Assembly: GCA_002428965.1 (NCBI GenBank)
Contig: DIYI01000004.1
Location: forward strand, 62,001-126,000
DNA from: Jejuia sp. UBA6058
GTDB lineage: Bacteria > Bacteroidota > Bacteroidia > Flavobacteriales > Flavobacteriaceae
Reading direction: 5' to 3'
DNA: 64,000 nucleotides
Of this stretch, positions 1 through 9,877 are shown in pieces. Position 1 is the first letter of the stretch; each line of letters opens with the position of its first letter. The notes beneath the pieces are model-generated. The model searched no databases, was not told where the DNA came from, and worked only from the letters and a program-made list of their open reading frames with translations. The position numbers and the translations under genes are program-made.

Positions 1-10
1 CATTTGAGAT

Positions 11-2116
11 ATGAAGTATTCTTTGTTATTATTCCTGATTGTCATGGTGAGTTGCAAAAGCCAGAATAACGAAACCGAAAGTCAACATAAATACACCAAC
101 GCTTTAGTTAAAGAGACAAGTCCGTATTTATTACAGCACGCGCATAATCCGGTTGACTGGTATGCTTGGAATGATGAAGCACTGAAGAAGGCAAAAGACG
201 AAAATAAGCTACTTTTAATCAGCGTTGGGTATTCGTCGTGCCACTGGTGTCATGTGATGGAACATGAAAGTTTTGAAGATACTTTAGTGGCCGAAGTAAT
301 GAATAAAAACTTCATTAATATAAAAGTTGATCGAGAAGAACGTCCAGATGTAGATCAGGTATACATGAATGCATTGCAGATAATGAAAGGCAGCGGTGGT
401 TGGCCAGTTAATGCAATTGCTTTACCTGATGGTAGACCTATTTGGGCAGAAACATATTTACCAAAAGACCAATGGACAAGCGTTTTGGAACAGATTTCTA
501 AACTTTATAAAGAAGATCCAACCAAACTCATTCAACAAGCTGAAAATGTACAAAACGGAATTAATTCTATTTCCGTTGTTGAAGTAAATAGCAATGCTCC
601 TGTTTTTGAAAAAGATTTTATTGCTCAAGCCGTTAATACTTGGTCTAAACAATTTGATAAGAAGTTTGGAGGTATCAATCGCGAACCTAAGTTTATGATG
701 CCCAACAATTATCATTTTTTATTGCGATATGCGTATCAAACTGATAATGATGAGCTTTTGGATTTTGTAAATCTTACACTTAAAAAAATTGCTTATGGAG
801 GTGTTTACGACCATGTAACTGGTGGGTTTTCAAGATACTCTACCGATGGTAAATGGCACGTGCCTCACTTTGAAAAAATGTTGTATGATAATGCACAATT
901 AGTAAGTTTATATTCTGATGCTTATTTGTTAACTAAAGATGAATTGTATAAAGAAATTGTTAAAGAAACTTTAGATTTTATCGATGAAGAAATGACAACA
1001 TCTGAAGGTGCCTTTTATTCTTCTTTTGATGCTGATAGCATGAATCCTGAAGGTGAGCTTGAAGAAGGCGCCTTTTACGTATGGCAAAAAGAGGAGCTAA
1101 AATCTATTTTAAAGGAAGATTTAGATCTCTTCTCTGAATATTATAATATAAATAATTATGGACTTTGGGAAAAAGGTAATTATGTTCTTATCAGAAAAGA
1201 CGATGATGCCGACATCTTAAAAAAGTATAGTATTTCTCAAAACGAATTAGATGACAAAAAATCTAGTTGGAAATCCACACTTCGTGATATAAGAAATAAA
1301 AGACCTAAACCAAGAATGGATGACAAAGCCCTAACTTCTTGGAACGGTTTAATGCTTAAAGGTTATACAGATGCATACCGTGTTTTTGGAAATGAAGATT
1401 ATTTGCAAACCGCAATCGCTAATGCAGAATTTATTACATCAAAAGTTTTGAGAGAAGATGGCGGGTTAAATCACACATATAAAAAAGGAGAAAGCAAAAT
1501 AAATGGTTATTTGGAAGATTACGCAACCGTAATAGACGCTTTCATAGCACTTTATGAAGTTACTTTAAATGAAAAATGGTTGAATACTGCAAATCAATTA
1601 TCAAAATATATATTCGATCACTTTTATGATGATACCAGTAAAATGTTTTTCTATACTTCCGATGAAGACACAGCATTGGTTGTGCGAAATATTGTATATC
1701 ATGATAATGTGATTCCTGGAAGCAATTCTATTATAGCCAAAAACCTATTTAAACTGTCTCATTATTTTGATAATACATCCTACGCAGAATCTGCTACTAC
1801 AATGTTGAATAATATTAAACCAGAGATAGTGAAATACCCAACAGCATATTCTAATTGGTTAGATTTAATGTTGAATTATACTAATCCATTTTATGAAGTT
1901 GCCATTTCTGGAGCAGATGCTAAACAGAAAATCTCGGAACTAAACAAAAATTATATTCCAAATAAACTAATTGCAGGTAGTACTTCTGAAAATAATATGC
2001 CCTTGCTTAAAAACAGGTTTAATCCAGACAATACTTTAATTTATGTGTGTGTAAATAAAGCCTGTAAGTTACCTGTATTGGAAGTTGATAAAGCCATAAA
2101 ACTATTAGACAAATGA
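11..2116 (+). CDS. Thioredoxin-domain (DUF255/YyaL-type) lipoprotein
   Basis: The 701-residue protein begins with a lipoprotein signal peptide ending in a lipobox with Cys15, so it is probably membrane anchored outside the cytoplasm. An N-terminal thioredoxin-like region of the DUF255 family follows, with a CHWC motif at Cys77-Cys80 in the characteristic HNPVDW...SSCHWCHVMEHESF context. The remaining roughly 450 residues resemble the six-hairpin glycosidase-like fold of YyaL/SPATA20 proteins. The biochemical role of this family is not firmly known; a redox or sugar-epimerase-like activity is only suggested by the folds. The stop overlaps the next start (ATGA, 2113-2116), so the two genes are probably translationally coupled. 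The ATG lies only 10 bases into the window, so its promoter is outside it. Confidence 0.88.
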   Translation: MKYSLLLFLIVMVSCKSQNNETESQHKYTNALVKETSPYLLQHAHNPVDWYAWNDEALKKAKDENKLLLISVGYSSCHWCHVMEHESFEDTLVAEVMNKNFINIKVDREERPDVDQVYMNALQIMKGSGGWPVNAIALPDGRPIWAETYLPKDQWTSVLEQISKLYKEDPTKLIQQAENVQNGINSISVVEVNSNAPVFEKDFIAQAVNTWSKQFDKKFGGINREPKFMMPNNYHFLLRYAYQTDNDELLDFVNLTLKKIAYGGVYDHVTGGFSRYSTDGKWHVPHFEKMLYDNAQLVSLYSDAYLLTKDELYKEIVKETLDFIDEEMTTSEGAFYSSFDADSMNPEGELEEGAFYVWQKEELKSILKEDLDLFSEYYNINNYGLWEKGNYVLIRKDDDADILKKYSISQNELDDKKSSWKSTLRDIRNKRPKPRMDDKALTSWNGLMLKGYTDAYRVFGNEDYLQTAIANAEFITSKVLREDGGLNHTYKKGESKINGYLEDYATVIDAFIALYEVTLNEKWLNTANQLSKYIFDHFYDDTSKMFFYTSDEDTALVVRNIVYHDNVIPGSNSIIAKNLFKLSHYFDNTSYAESATTMLNNIKPEIVKYPTAYSNWLDLMLNYTNPFYEVAISGADAKQKISELNKNYIPNKLIAGSTSENNMPLLKNRFNPDNTLIYVCVNKACKLPVLEVDKAIKLLDK

Positions 2117-2466
2117 GTACTTTAGCCATAATATTGATTTTATTTGTTGCCTTAGAACACTTATATTTTTTGGTTTTAGAAATGTTTTTATGGACCAAGC
2201 CAAAGGGTATTAAAACCTTTGGTTTAAAATCAAAAGAATTTGCCGAAGAAACAAAAGTTTTAGCTGCAAATCAAGGACTATATAATGGATTTTTAGCCGC
2301 TGGCTTGCTGTTTTCAATTTTAATTGATGATAAAAAAGTTGCATTATTTTTCTTGATTTGTGTGACTATTGCAGGTATTTACGGGTCTTACTCAACAAAG
2401 CAAATAAAACTATTTTTAGTGCAAGCAGTTCCCGCTATTTTAGCGCTTGTTTTTTGCTTCATTTAA
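2113..2466 (+). CDS. DUF1304 family small membrane protein
   Basis: This 117-residue, very hydrophobic protein has about four predicted membrane segments and the family pattern near the N-terminus (VALEHLYFLVLEMFLWTKP), followed by NQGLYNGFLAAGL. These match the DUF1304 family of bacterial inner-membrane proteins, whose function is not established. It overlaps the upstream thioredoxin-domain gene by 4 bases, which suggests co-transcription. No catalytic or metal-binding motif is visible, and no specific function is inferred beyond membrane location. Confidence 0.82.
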   Translation: MSTLAIILILFVALEHLYFLVLEMFLWTKPKGIKTFGLKSKEFAEETKVLAANQGLYNGFLAAGLLFSILIDDKKVALFFLICVTIAGIYGSYSTKQIKLFLVQAVPAILALVFCFI

Positions 2467-2551
2467 AATTAATTAATCATTTTTTATCATTCAATCACTT
2501 AAAAACTTAGCAATAGTTTTTAATTTCGTACTCACTAAAAAACTAAAATTT

Positions 2552-3367
2552 ATGGAAAACGCAGACAAGTATCTTGACATGGGGATTGAGTTCATTACAA
2601 ATTATGGACTTAAAATTATTGGAGCTATCATCATTTGGATAATAGGTTCATGGATCATCAAAAAAATAAACAAAGGCTTAGGCAAAATAATGTCTAAAAG
2701 AAATTATGATGAAAGCTTACAAAAATTCTTATTAAACTTAGTTGGCTGGATTTTAAAAATATTGTTAATCCTTGCAATTCTTGCCAAACTTGGGGTTGAA
2801 ACCACATCTTTTGCTGCCATATTAGCTGCTGCTGGTTTAGCAATTGGTATGGCGCTTCAGGGCTCGCTGGGAAATTTCGCAGGAGGTGTTTTGTTAATGA
2901 TATTTAAACCAATTAAAATTGGTGATTTAATTGAAGCCCAAGGTGAGCTTGGTGTTGTAAAAGAGATTGAAATTTTTACTACTAAAATAGTATCCCCAAC
3001 AAATAAAGAAATCATTATTCCTAATGGAGCGCTTTCTAACGGAAACATTACAAATTATTCTACTGAAGGTAAGTTAAGAGTAGATTTAACAATTGGAGTT
3101 AGTTACGATGCCGATATTAAGCAAACCAAGGAGGTTTTAATGAAAGTGTTAACCGATAACCCACAAGTTTTAAAAGAACCAGCTCCTTCTGTTAATGTAT
3201 CAGAATTGGCAGATAGCTCGGTTAATTTTGCGGTTAGACCTTACGCTACTGTTGCTGATTATTGGGATGTATATTTTGGTACTATTGAAAAATGTAAATT
3301 AGCACTAGATGCCGCTGGTATTGAAATTCCTTACCCACATAGTGTTGAAATACACAAAGAAGCTTAA
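2552..3367 (+). CDS. mscS: MscS-type small-conductance mechanosensitive channel
   Basis: The 271-residue length is normal for a minimal MscS channel, which opens under membrane tension to release solutes on hypo-osmotic shock. Three membrane segments are visible (about residues 18-38, 60-82 and 85-115). The third is the pore helix, with Gly/Ala-rich packing in GLAIGMALQGSLGNFAGG (95-112). A beta domain follows (KIGDLIEAQGELGVVKEI) and then an alpha/beta C-terminal cage. It stands alone, 85 bases after the preceding gene, and converges on tsaB with the stop codons overlapping by 4 bases (3364-3367). No terminator is seen between them. Confidence 0.93.
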   Translation: MENADKYLDMGIEFITNYGLKIIGAIIIWIIGSWIIKKINKGLGKIMSKRNYDESLQKFLLNLVGWILKILLILAILAKLGVETTSFAAILAAAGLAIGMALQGSLGNFAGGVLLMIFKPIKIGDLIEAQGELGVVKEIEIFTTKIVSPTNKEIIIPNGALSNGNITNYSTEGKLRVDLTIGVSYDADIKQTKEVLMKVLTDNPQVLKEPAPSVNVSELADSSVNFAVRPYATVADYWDVYFGTIEKCKLALDAAGIEIPYPHSVEIHKEA

Positions 3368-4035
3368 GATTTAGGCTTAATAGCTATAAAGTCTTTTAAA
3401 TAATAAGGTTCAAAATAAGCGACATCTTCGGTGTCGCTTATTTTATATTTATCAAAAGCTAAAACACTCATTTCATTGGCTGAAGGTAATTTATCTTCAA
3501 TAAAAACTGCATTGGGATGCTTAATAATAGTCTTTGTTTTTTCTACACCACTACCAATAAAATATACGCTTCCCTTTTCTAAATAATCAGCAAAAGAAGT
3601 CTCATCCAAAATTTGAGCTTGGGTTTCTCGTATTTCATTATAGTTGGAATCATAAATAGCCGAATAAACCTCCATCCGTCTTGCATCCAGCATTGGAATA
3701 ATAAGTCCATCTTCTATCACAACTTGGTGAGCTAACACCTCTAGAGTCGGCAAAGAAATTAAAGGTTTGTCTAGTGCAAAACAAAGCCCTTTAGCCGCAG
3801 AAACCCCAATTCGTAATCCTGTGTAAGAACCTGGCCCCTTGCTCACTGCAATAGCGTCAATCTGAGATCTAGAAATATCCGCTTCTTTAAGCACATCATC
3901 AATAAAAACGTGCAACTTCTCAGCATGGGAATAGCCATTTCTAGCATCTTCATTTAATGCCAAAGTACTACCTTCTTTAGATAAACTAACGGAGCAGTTG
4001 GTGGTTGCCGTTTCAAGATTTAATATGTAAGACAA
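3364..4035 (-). CDS. tsaB: tRNA threonylcarbamoyladenosine biosynthesis protein TsaB
   Basis: The 223-residue protein belongs to the ASKHA/Kae1-like fold. It shows the N-terminal LNLETATTNCSVSLS strand pair and the hallmark SKGPGSYTGLRIGVSAAKG at about 65-83, which distinguishes TsaB from TsaD. In bacteria TsaB dimerises with TsaD and, with TsaE and TsaC, makes the t6A37 modification of ANN-decoding tRNAs. It lies 80 bases downstream of tolC in the same direction, so it may be read through from the efflux operon, although an AT-rich hairpin (4052-4073) lies between them. Confidence 0.95.
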   Translation of the reverse strand: MSYILNLETATTNCSVSLSKEGSTLALNEDARNGYSHAEKLHVFIDDVLKEADISRSQIDAIAVSKGPGSYTGLRIGVSAAKGLCFALDKPLISLPTLEVLAHQVVIEDGLIIPMLDARRMEVYSAIYDSNYNEIRETQAQILDETSFADYLEKGSVYFIGSGVEKTKTIIKHPNAVFIEDKLPSANEMSVLAFDKYKISDTEDVAYFEPYYLKDFIAIKPKS

Positions 4036-4115
4036 AAGAATTAGTTATAAATTTTAGATGTAAAAATCTAAAACTTTTACCTTAAAACCAAGCTTATTGG
4101 ATAAAGCCTAAAGAA

Positions 4116-5570
4116 TTAATTTTGAGCTAGATTATCAATGGGAATACCAAAATAAAACTCAATAACCTTTAATCTAAAAATATAGTCATATTTTGTTCGA
4201 ATAACTTCATTTTGTGATTGCTCATATCTTGCTTGAGATTGACTAAAATCAAAAGAATTTGACACCCCTAAATTATAACGTTCCTTAGCATAGTTGAATG
4301 CTTCTTTTCTTGCTTCTTCAGTCTTTAAAGCAGCCTCATAAGCCTTTAATGCACCTTTTGCATCATTAATAGCTTGATACACTTCGGTCTCCAAATCTAA
4401 TTCTGCTTGCTCGTACTGACTTTTTAAGCGTTCAAGGTTAACTTTATTCCTAGCCACATTGTTCTTTGCAGAAAACCCATTAAAAATCGGCACGTTTAAA
4501 CTAACACCTATAGCATGCCCATCATTTAAACTAAATTGGTCAAAAATGTTATCTGGTCCTGCAATTATTCTATTAGTCGTAAAATTTGGACTTACCACAG
4601 TTTCCCCTGAGCTTTCAACAAAACCAATTGGAGATGTTGTACCATCAGGTTCAGATTCCACACCAATTACGCGATCACTACTTGTAGCACGACTATCATA
4701 CTGGTAAAACCCTGAAAGAGTAGGTTGCAAATTACCCTTAGCCAATTTCAAATCATACTCTGCCAATTGTACATTAGCATCGGCAATTTTTAAATCGTAA
4801 CGTCTCTCTTTAGCCTTCTCGACGATTATGTTTGGAGATTCATCCAAAACTGAACTTAGGGGTACACCATAAGATACATCTTCTGTATCAAAATTTTGAT
4901 AATCGTCAATACGTAAGGTCTGCGCTAAATTAATTTTAGATAACAATAATGCATTTTCAGTATTTACCATTTGCTGCTCTTGAGAGGCTAAAGTTGCCTT
5001 TAACTCCAAAGCATCACCTCTAGGTAATACTCCTTCTTTAACCAATTCTTCAGTTCGTAAATAATCTTGATTAGTTACATCATATTGCGCTTTTTGAATT
5101 TTAAGCTGTTCTTTATTAAATAGTATTTGCAAGTATGAATTGGCCACCAAAAGCGAAATATCATCCTTCATATCAGAAAGTTGATACTGATTTGCTAATA
5201 TAGCTAAATTTGCCCTATGTAACTGATTTACATTTCTTAAACCATTATATATGGTAACGTTAGAGTTTAAGCGAAAAGATGTAAACTGCGTTGTTAAATT
5301 TTCAAGTAAACCGGTTGTAATATTTTGGTTTAAACCAATATTCCAAGAATGGCTTCCAGATGCGTTAAAAGAAGGTAAAAAATTACCAAATGCATCTTTT
5401 CTATTTATTTCACCTTGTTGCACATCAAGCTCACTTTGTTGTATGCTGATGTTATTCTCTAAAGCATACGCAACACATTCTTGAAGTGTCCATTTTTTCT
5501 GTTGAGAATACACCAACATACTAATAAGGCACAGGCTTAATAAGACTAAATATTTGATTAATTTTATCAT
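4116..5570 (-). CDS. TolC family outer-membrane efflux protein
   Basis: The 484-residue protein has a cleavable signal peptide (ending near VYSQQ) and the typical TolC-family opening WTLQECVAYALENN. Two outer-membrane efflux repeats follow, rich in long amphipathic coiled coils (for example the segment QYEQAELDLETEVYQAINDAKGALKAY, partly quoted). It forms the trimeric outer-membrane duct of a tripartite exporter. It is the last gene of the export operon and starts 3 bases after the HlyD stop. The operon order (ATPase, permease, permease, adaptor, TolC) indicates a MacAB-TolC-like pump. Confidence 0.93.
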   Translation of the reverse strand: MIKLIKYLVLLSLCLISMLVYSQQKKWTLQECVAYALENNISIQQSELDVQQGEINRKDAFGNFLPSFNASGSHSWNIGLNQNITTGLLENLTTQFTSFRLNSNVTIYNGLRNVNQLHRANLAILANQYQLSDMKDDISLLVANSYLQILFNKEQLKIQKAQYDVTNQDYLRTEELVKEGVLPRGDALELKATLASQEQQMVNTENALLLSKINLAQTLRIDDYQNFDTEDVSYGVPLSSVLDESPNIIVEKAKERRYDLKIADANVQLAEYDLKLAKGNLQPTLSGFYQYDSRATSSDRVIGVESEPDGTTSPIGFVESSGETVVSPNFTTNRIIAGPDNIFDQFSLNDGHAIGVSLNVPIFNGFSAKNNVARNKVNLERLKSQYEQAELDLETEVYQAINDAKGALKAYEAALKTEEARKEAFNYAKERYNLGVSNSFDFSQSQARYEQSQNEVIRTKYDYIFRLKVIEFYFGIPIDNLAQN

Positions 5571-5573
5571 AAT

Positions 5574-6695
5574 TTATTCATCGTTATCTTCATCTTCCTC
5601 ATCATCAGAAGCTTTATTCCAAACTTTAATTTTATCTCCTTCTTCTACGCCATCCAAAATTTCAACATTGATACCATCAGAAATACCAATTTTAACATCT
5701 TTCTTCTTGAATTTTCCATTTTCATTTTGAATCTCCACAAACGGTTTATCACTAGAGCGTTTGTATTGTAACAATGCTTCTTTAATAGCCAAAACACTAT
5801 CCTTACCTTCTAAATCAATTTCAGCATTCGCACTGTAACCCGCTCTAATATTAGTGGTGCTATCTAACTTTACACTTGCTTTTACCGTAAATTGAACGGC
5901 ACCATTTTCTTCAATCCCTTTAGGTGCAACAAAACTTAATTTCGCCGGAAATTCTTCATCATTTATAGCTCCTAAAACAACTGTAATATCTTTGCCCTCT
6001 TTTATTTTCCCTACCTCGGCCTCATCAACTTTACCTTCAAAAATCATATTACTCATATCTGCAATAGTGGCTATTGTAGTTCCTGCATTAAAGTTGTTAC
6101 TTTGAATTACTTGATCTCCTTCTCTAACAGGAATTTCTAAAATGGTTCCCGAGATTTGAGCAATAATATTTGTATTAGCTGCACTACCACCAGCAATTGA
6201 ACCACGTTTAATTATTTGGTAATCGTTCTGAGCTTGTCTTAAATTCTCCAAAGCCTGTTTGTAACTCAATTCGCTGTTTTCGAAATTTTGAACAGAAATC
6301 ACTCCTTTTTCAAATAATTTTTTGTCTCTTTGGAATTGTGTAGATGCATTGTCTGCAGATAACTTAGAGGTAGCAATTCTACTTTGTGCATTAGCTAAAC
6401 TTTGCTCATTAGGCACTACTCTAATCGTAGCTATAAGATCACCTTTCTTTACAACATCACCTTCTTCAACAACAATCTTGTCCACGATTCCTGTAATTTG
6501 AGGTTTCAATTCTATTTCTTCTTCAGGATTGAGTTTACCAGTAGCAACTGCTTGAGAACTTATGGTTGTAAAAAATGGTTCTGCCACATCAAATTCCTCA
6601 ATATCCTTAGAGTTGGCGTCCATAAAATATTTCAACACAAAGACTAAAGCGATAACCGCTAATAGAACTAAAATAATTTTTACTGTTTTATTCAT
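5574..6695 (-). CDS. HlyD/MacA-type periplasmic adaptor of an ABC exporter
   Basis: The 373-residue protein has one N-terminal membrane anchor (VKIILVLLAVIALVFVLKYF), a split lipoyl/barrel-sandwich domain (PQITGIVDKIVVEEGDVVKKGD; later ISGTILEIPVREGDQV) with a coiled-coil hairpin between the halves, and a beta-barrel domain. This is the usual membrane-fusion protein plan that joins an inner-membrane permease to TolC. The C-terminus is an unusually acidic tail (ASDDEEDEDNDE). It lies between permease and tolC in an operon with short gaps, so the partner assignment is well supported; the substrate cannot be read from sequence. Confidence 0.93.
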   Translation of the reverse strand: MNKTVKIILVLLAVIALVFVLKYFMDANSKDIEEFDVAEPFFTTISSQAVATGKLNPEEEIELKPQITGIVDKIVVEEGDVVKKGDLIATIRVVPNEQSLANAQSRIATSKLSADNASTQFQRDKKLFEKGVISVQNFENSELSYKQALENLRQAQNDYQIIKRGSIAGGSAANTNIIAQISGTILEIPVREGDQVIQSNNFNAGTTIATIADMSNMIFEGKVDEAEVGKIKEGKDITVVLGAINDEEFPAKLSFVAPKGIEENGAVQFTVKASVKLDSTTNIRAGYSANAEIDLEGKDSVLAIKEALLQYKRSSDKPFVEIQNENGKFKKKDVKIGISDGINVEILDGVEEGDKIKVWNKASDDEEDEDNDE

Positions 6696-6707
6696 TTTTT
6701 TGATTGT

Positions 6708-7952
6708 TTATTCTTCTCTTAATGCTTCTATAGGTTTCACACTTGTGGCTTTAAATGCAGGTATTAAACCAATTAAAGTTCCAAGTATTACTAAAATTAT
6801 AAGGGCTATAAAAACTACAATTATTGATACCGATGGATTAACGATAACAGCTTCAGCACCTTGGCCAGCAAAATGATTAAGTAGTATTAATATCCATCCA
6901 CCAGAAATAATTCCTAACAAGCCAGCAATAATTGTTAGGAATACAGCCTCAACAACTATTTGTCTTTTAATTTCAAATGGAGTTGCCCCTAATGCTCTTC
7001 TAACGCCAATTTCTTTAGTACGTTCTTTTACGGTAATTAATAAAATATTACCAATAGCAAAAACACCAGCAATTAACGTAGCAATACCCACAAACCATGT
7101 TAAAAATTGCATTCCTGTTAAAAATCCGGTAACCTTGGCAAATTCGCCACCTAGGTTAAAACTGCCAAAGGCACGCTTGTCGTCAGGATGAATCCTATTT
7201 AAGTTTTTTAATAGTAATTTAGCATCAGACTCAATTTGTTTAATACTATATTCTGGTTTACCTGTAACCATAATCCATCCTATACGATCACCTTGGTTAA
7301 ATATTTGTTGAAATGTGCTAAAAGGTATGTGAACATCAGAAGAAGGTCCCATAGACACATTCGATGTTTTAAAAATGCCTATTACTTTAAAATTAATACC
7401 ATTTATAAGCATGTATTCTCCAACAGCTTTTTCGTCTTTTTCAAAAAGTTGTTTATAGATATCTTCTGATATAACAGCTACTTTACGCTTAGTTTGTATA
7501 TCGGTTTCATTAATAAAACGGCCATGTTTTAGCTTTTTCTTCTGAACCTTATCTAAAAGTGGTAAATCTCCAGCAACACTAAAATTACCTGAAAGAAACT
7601 TACGATCCATTTTGGCTGTTCGCTGGTTTCTTGGAACAACAAACTCTATTCCCTCAACATTTTCCTCTACCTTTTTCACATCTGTCAAAGTAAGACGAAC
7701 GCGACGTCCTTCTTGAAACCCTTTAAAAGGTTTCCTTGTATTTTGACCCCAAATAAAAACACTATTTGTAGCAAAATCCCCGAACAAACGATTAAAAGAA
7801 TTCTCTAGTCCACGGGCAGAACCCAAAAGACCAATTAGTAAAAGTACGCCCCACCAAACACCAACCATGGTTAAAATAGACCTTAGTTTGTTTTTACTAA
7901 AGCTATCGAACACTTCTTGCCACGTATCTCTATCAAATAAAAATCTAAACAT
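6708..7952 (-). CDS. MacB-like ABC transporter permease (second of two)
   Basis: The 414-residue protein has an N-terminal membrane helix (LTMVGVWWGVLLLIGLLGS), a large extracytoplasmic MacB-PCD domain, then three C-terminal membrane helices of the FtsX type. The conserved permease motif VKERTKEIGVRRALGATPFEI sits between the membrane helices. It ends with the family signature PIEALREE. It lies 1 base from the preceding permease and 12 bases before the adaptor. The two permeases are clearly paralogous but quite diverged, so the complex is probably a heterodimer served by one ATPase. Confidence 0.93.
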   Translation of the reverse strand: MFRFLFDRDTWQEVFDSFSKNKLRSILTMVGVWWGVLLLIGLLGSARGLENSFNRLFGDFATNSVFIWGQNTRKPFKGFQEGRRVRLTLTDVKKVEENVEGIEFVVPRNQRTAKMDRKFLSGNFSVAGDLPLLDKVQKKKLKHGRFINETDIQTKRKVAVISEDIYKQLFEKDEKAVGEYMLINGINFKVIGIFKTSNVSMGPSSDVHIPFSTFQQIFNQGDRIGWIMVTGKPEYSIKQIESDAKLLLKNLNRIHPDDKRAFGSFNLGGEFAKVTGFLTGMQFLTWFVGIATLIAGVFAIGNILLITVKERTKEIGVRRALGATPFEIKRQIVVEAVFLTIIAGLLGIISGGWILILLNHFAGQGAEAVIVNPSVSIIVVFIALIILVILGTLIGLIPAFKATSVKPIEALREE

Positions 7953-7953
7953 A

Positions 7954-9183
7954 CTAGTCGGTTCTTAATGCAATTATTGGTTTTATGCGTGATGCGCGTT
8001 TTGCCGGAATATAACCAGCAATTGCTCCAGCGATAATCAGCGTCATAGTTGCGCCAATTACTAGCCCATTGCTTACTCCTGGATTTTTTATAAAATAATC
8101 TTCTAGTACAGGACTTACTGCTTTTAAAACACCAAAACCTATTAATAACCCAATGTACCCAGCAATTGCCGTAATTAAAATAGCTTCAATAAGAATAATG
8201 GAAACTATAGACTTTGGAGAAGCCCCTAAGGCTTTACGAATGCCTATCTCTTTTGTGCGTTCTTTTACTATAAAAATCATGATATTACTAATACCTACAA
8301 CCCCAGCTATAAGAGTTCCAAAACCTATTACAAGAATTATAATACCTAACCCTACCATCATACCATCAACCGATTTTGTGGCTTCAGCCATATTCATAAT
8401 TCGTATAGCTCTTTGATCGTCTTTAGCCACGTTAAACCGTTTCTTTAAATCTTTCCTTAGCTGGCTCCCAAAACCAATAGCCTGATCGTAGTCGAGATTT
8501 GGATTGTACCCAATATTGATTTCATTTATATAATCATTATTACCATAAATCATTTGTGCCGTTGTTACCGGCATATAAATTTTTCGTTCCTCATTATCAC
8601 CACCATCATCTCTAAAAACCCCTACTACTTTATATTGCACACCACTTAGATTTATGTATTGCCCAATAGGATCAGTTTTAATAAATAAATCTTCTTCAAC
8701 CAATCTACCAATGACTGCGACTTTTGTCTTATTTTTTAAATCATTCTCATTAATGTAACGACCATCAGTGATAAGGGTTTTTTCTAAAAATTGATGATCA
8801 GGATGCACTGCTCTTAAATCGTAAGTATTGGTTTCATTTTTATAAGACGCTTGCACATTTCGATAAATTCTTGCAGTTAAAAATTGAATCTTGTCATCAT
8901 ACTCCTCTTCAATATAATCGAAATCTTCATTTTTCAGCCTAATGCGTCTTCCTGCTTGTAAACCGTTATGAGCTTTGGTCGTTCTACCAGTATAAATGGC
9001 TATTCGATTTTTGGCATCATCTACAAAAGCATCTTTAAAAGTGTTTTGCAGTCCATTTGCAATCCCAAACAAAATGGTAAATAATAAAATTGCAAACGCA
9101 ATAGTAAACCCCGAAAGTAAACTACGTGTTCTATTCTTATTAATACTTTGAAATATTTCCCTCCAAAGGTCTAAATCAAACAT
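7954..9183 (-). CDS. MacB-like ABC transporter permease (first of two)
   Basis: The 409-residue protein has the same plan as its downstream neighbour: an N-terminal helix (SGFTIAFAILLFTILFGIANG), a periplasmic MacB-PCD domain, three C-terminal FtsX helices, the motif VKERTKEIGIRKALGASPKSI and the ending PIIALRTD. It overlaps the end of the ATPase gene by 8 bases (9176-9183), suggesting translational coupling. With the ATPase, the second permease, HlyD and TolC it makes a complete tripartite ABC exporter. Substrates of such flavobacterial pumps may be peptides, lipids or toxins; none is indicated here. Confidence 0.93.
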   Translation of the reverse strand: MFDLDLWREIFQSINKNRTRSLLSGFTIAFAILLFTILFGIANGLQNTFKDAFVDDAKNRIAIYTGRTTKAHNGLQAGRRIRLKNEDFDYIEEEYDDKIQFLTARIYRNVQASYKNETNTYDLRAVHPDHQFLEKTLITDGRYINENDLKNKTKVAVIGRLVEEDLFIKTDPIGQYINLSGVQYKVVGVFRDDGGDNEERKIYMPVTTAQMIYGNNDYINEINIGYNPNLDYDQAIGFGSQLRKDLKKRFNVAKDDQRAIRIMNMAEATKSVDGMMVGLGIIILVIGFGTLIAGVVGISNIMIFIVKERTKEIGIRKALGASPKSIVSIILIEAILITAIAGYIGLLIGFGVLKAVSPVLEDYFIKNPGVSNGLVIGATMTLIIAGAIAGYIPAKRASRIKPIIALRTD

Positions 9184-9877
9184 GTGCGCTTGCTCTTACC
9201 TGTGTTACTTTTTTATCTTCCATAATTACGCCATCACGAAGTCTAACAATACGCTTACACATATTGGCAATATCCTCTTCATGCGTTACCATTAAAATGG
9301 TTTTGCCTTCATCATTTAGTTGTTGGATAAACTCCATAATCTCATAAGAAGTTTTGGTATCAAGTGCTCCAGTAGGTTCATCGGCAAGTAGTAATTTAGG
9401 GTTGGCCGCTAAAGCCCTAGCAATAGCCACTCTTTGTTTTTGTCCACCAGACAATTCCTTGGGTAAATGATCTGACCAATCTGCAAGCCCCACTTTTTCT
9501 AAATGGAACATTCCCAATTCTTGACGTTTCTTTCGATTAAGCCCTTGATAGTACAATGGTAATGCTACATTCTCAAGTGCATTTTTGTAATTGATCAAAT
9601 TAAAGGATTGGAATATGAAACCCAAAAATTTATTTCTGTATACAGCAGCTTTCTTTTCGGTAAGGTTATCAATTGGTAAACCGTCTAAAATATATTCTCC
9701 AGTATCTGCCACATCGAGCATTCCAATGATATTGAGCAGTGTTGATTTTCCAGAACCAGAAGACCCCATTATGGCTACCATTTCGCCTTCTTCAACTGAT
9801 AAATCAATACCTTTTAAAACATGTAAACTGGAATCTCCTATTTTATAGGATTTGTGTAGTGCATTTATTTTAAGCAT
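9176..9877 (-). CDS. ABC transporter ATP-binding protein (MacB/LolD type)
   Basis: The 233-residue cytoplasmic ATPase carries Walker A GSSGSGKST (38-46), the Q-loop FIFQSFNL, the ABC signature ELSGGQKQR (141-149), Walker B LLLADEPTG (162-170) and the H-loop MVTHE. It lacks the fused permease of classical MacB and so is LolD-like in form. It is the first gene of the five-gene exporter operon and presumably energises both following permeases. The 272 bases upstream are shared with divergent doxX. No regulator gene is adjacent, so control must come from elsewhere. Confidence 0.95.
   Translation of the reverse strand: MLKINALHKSYKIGDSSLHVLKGIDLSVEEGEMVAIMGSSGSGKSTLLNIIGMLDVADTGEYILDGLPIDNLTEKKAAVYRNKFLGFIFQSFNLINYKNALENVALPLYYQGLNRKKRQELGMFHLEKVGLADWSDHLPKELSGGQKQRVAIARALAANPKLLLADEPTGALDTKTSYEIMEFIQQLNDEGKTILMVTHEEDIANMCKRIVRLRDGVIMEDKKVTQVRASAHV

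Noticed and set aside
4052..4073. Hairpin TTTTAGAT / ATCTAAAA as a tsaB terminator or leader signal
   Set aside because: The stem is only A/T-rich with one or two G-C pairs and there is no following T-run, so it is too weak to call. It is also upstream, not downstream, of tsaB.
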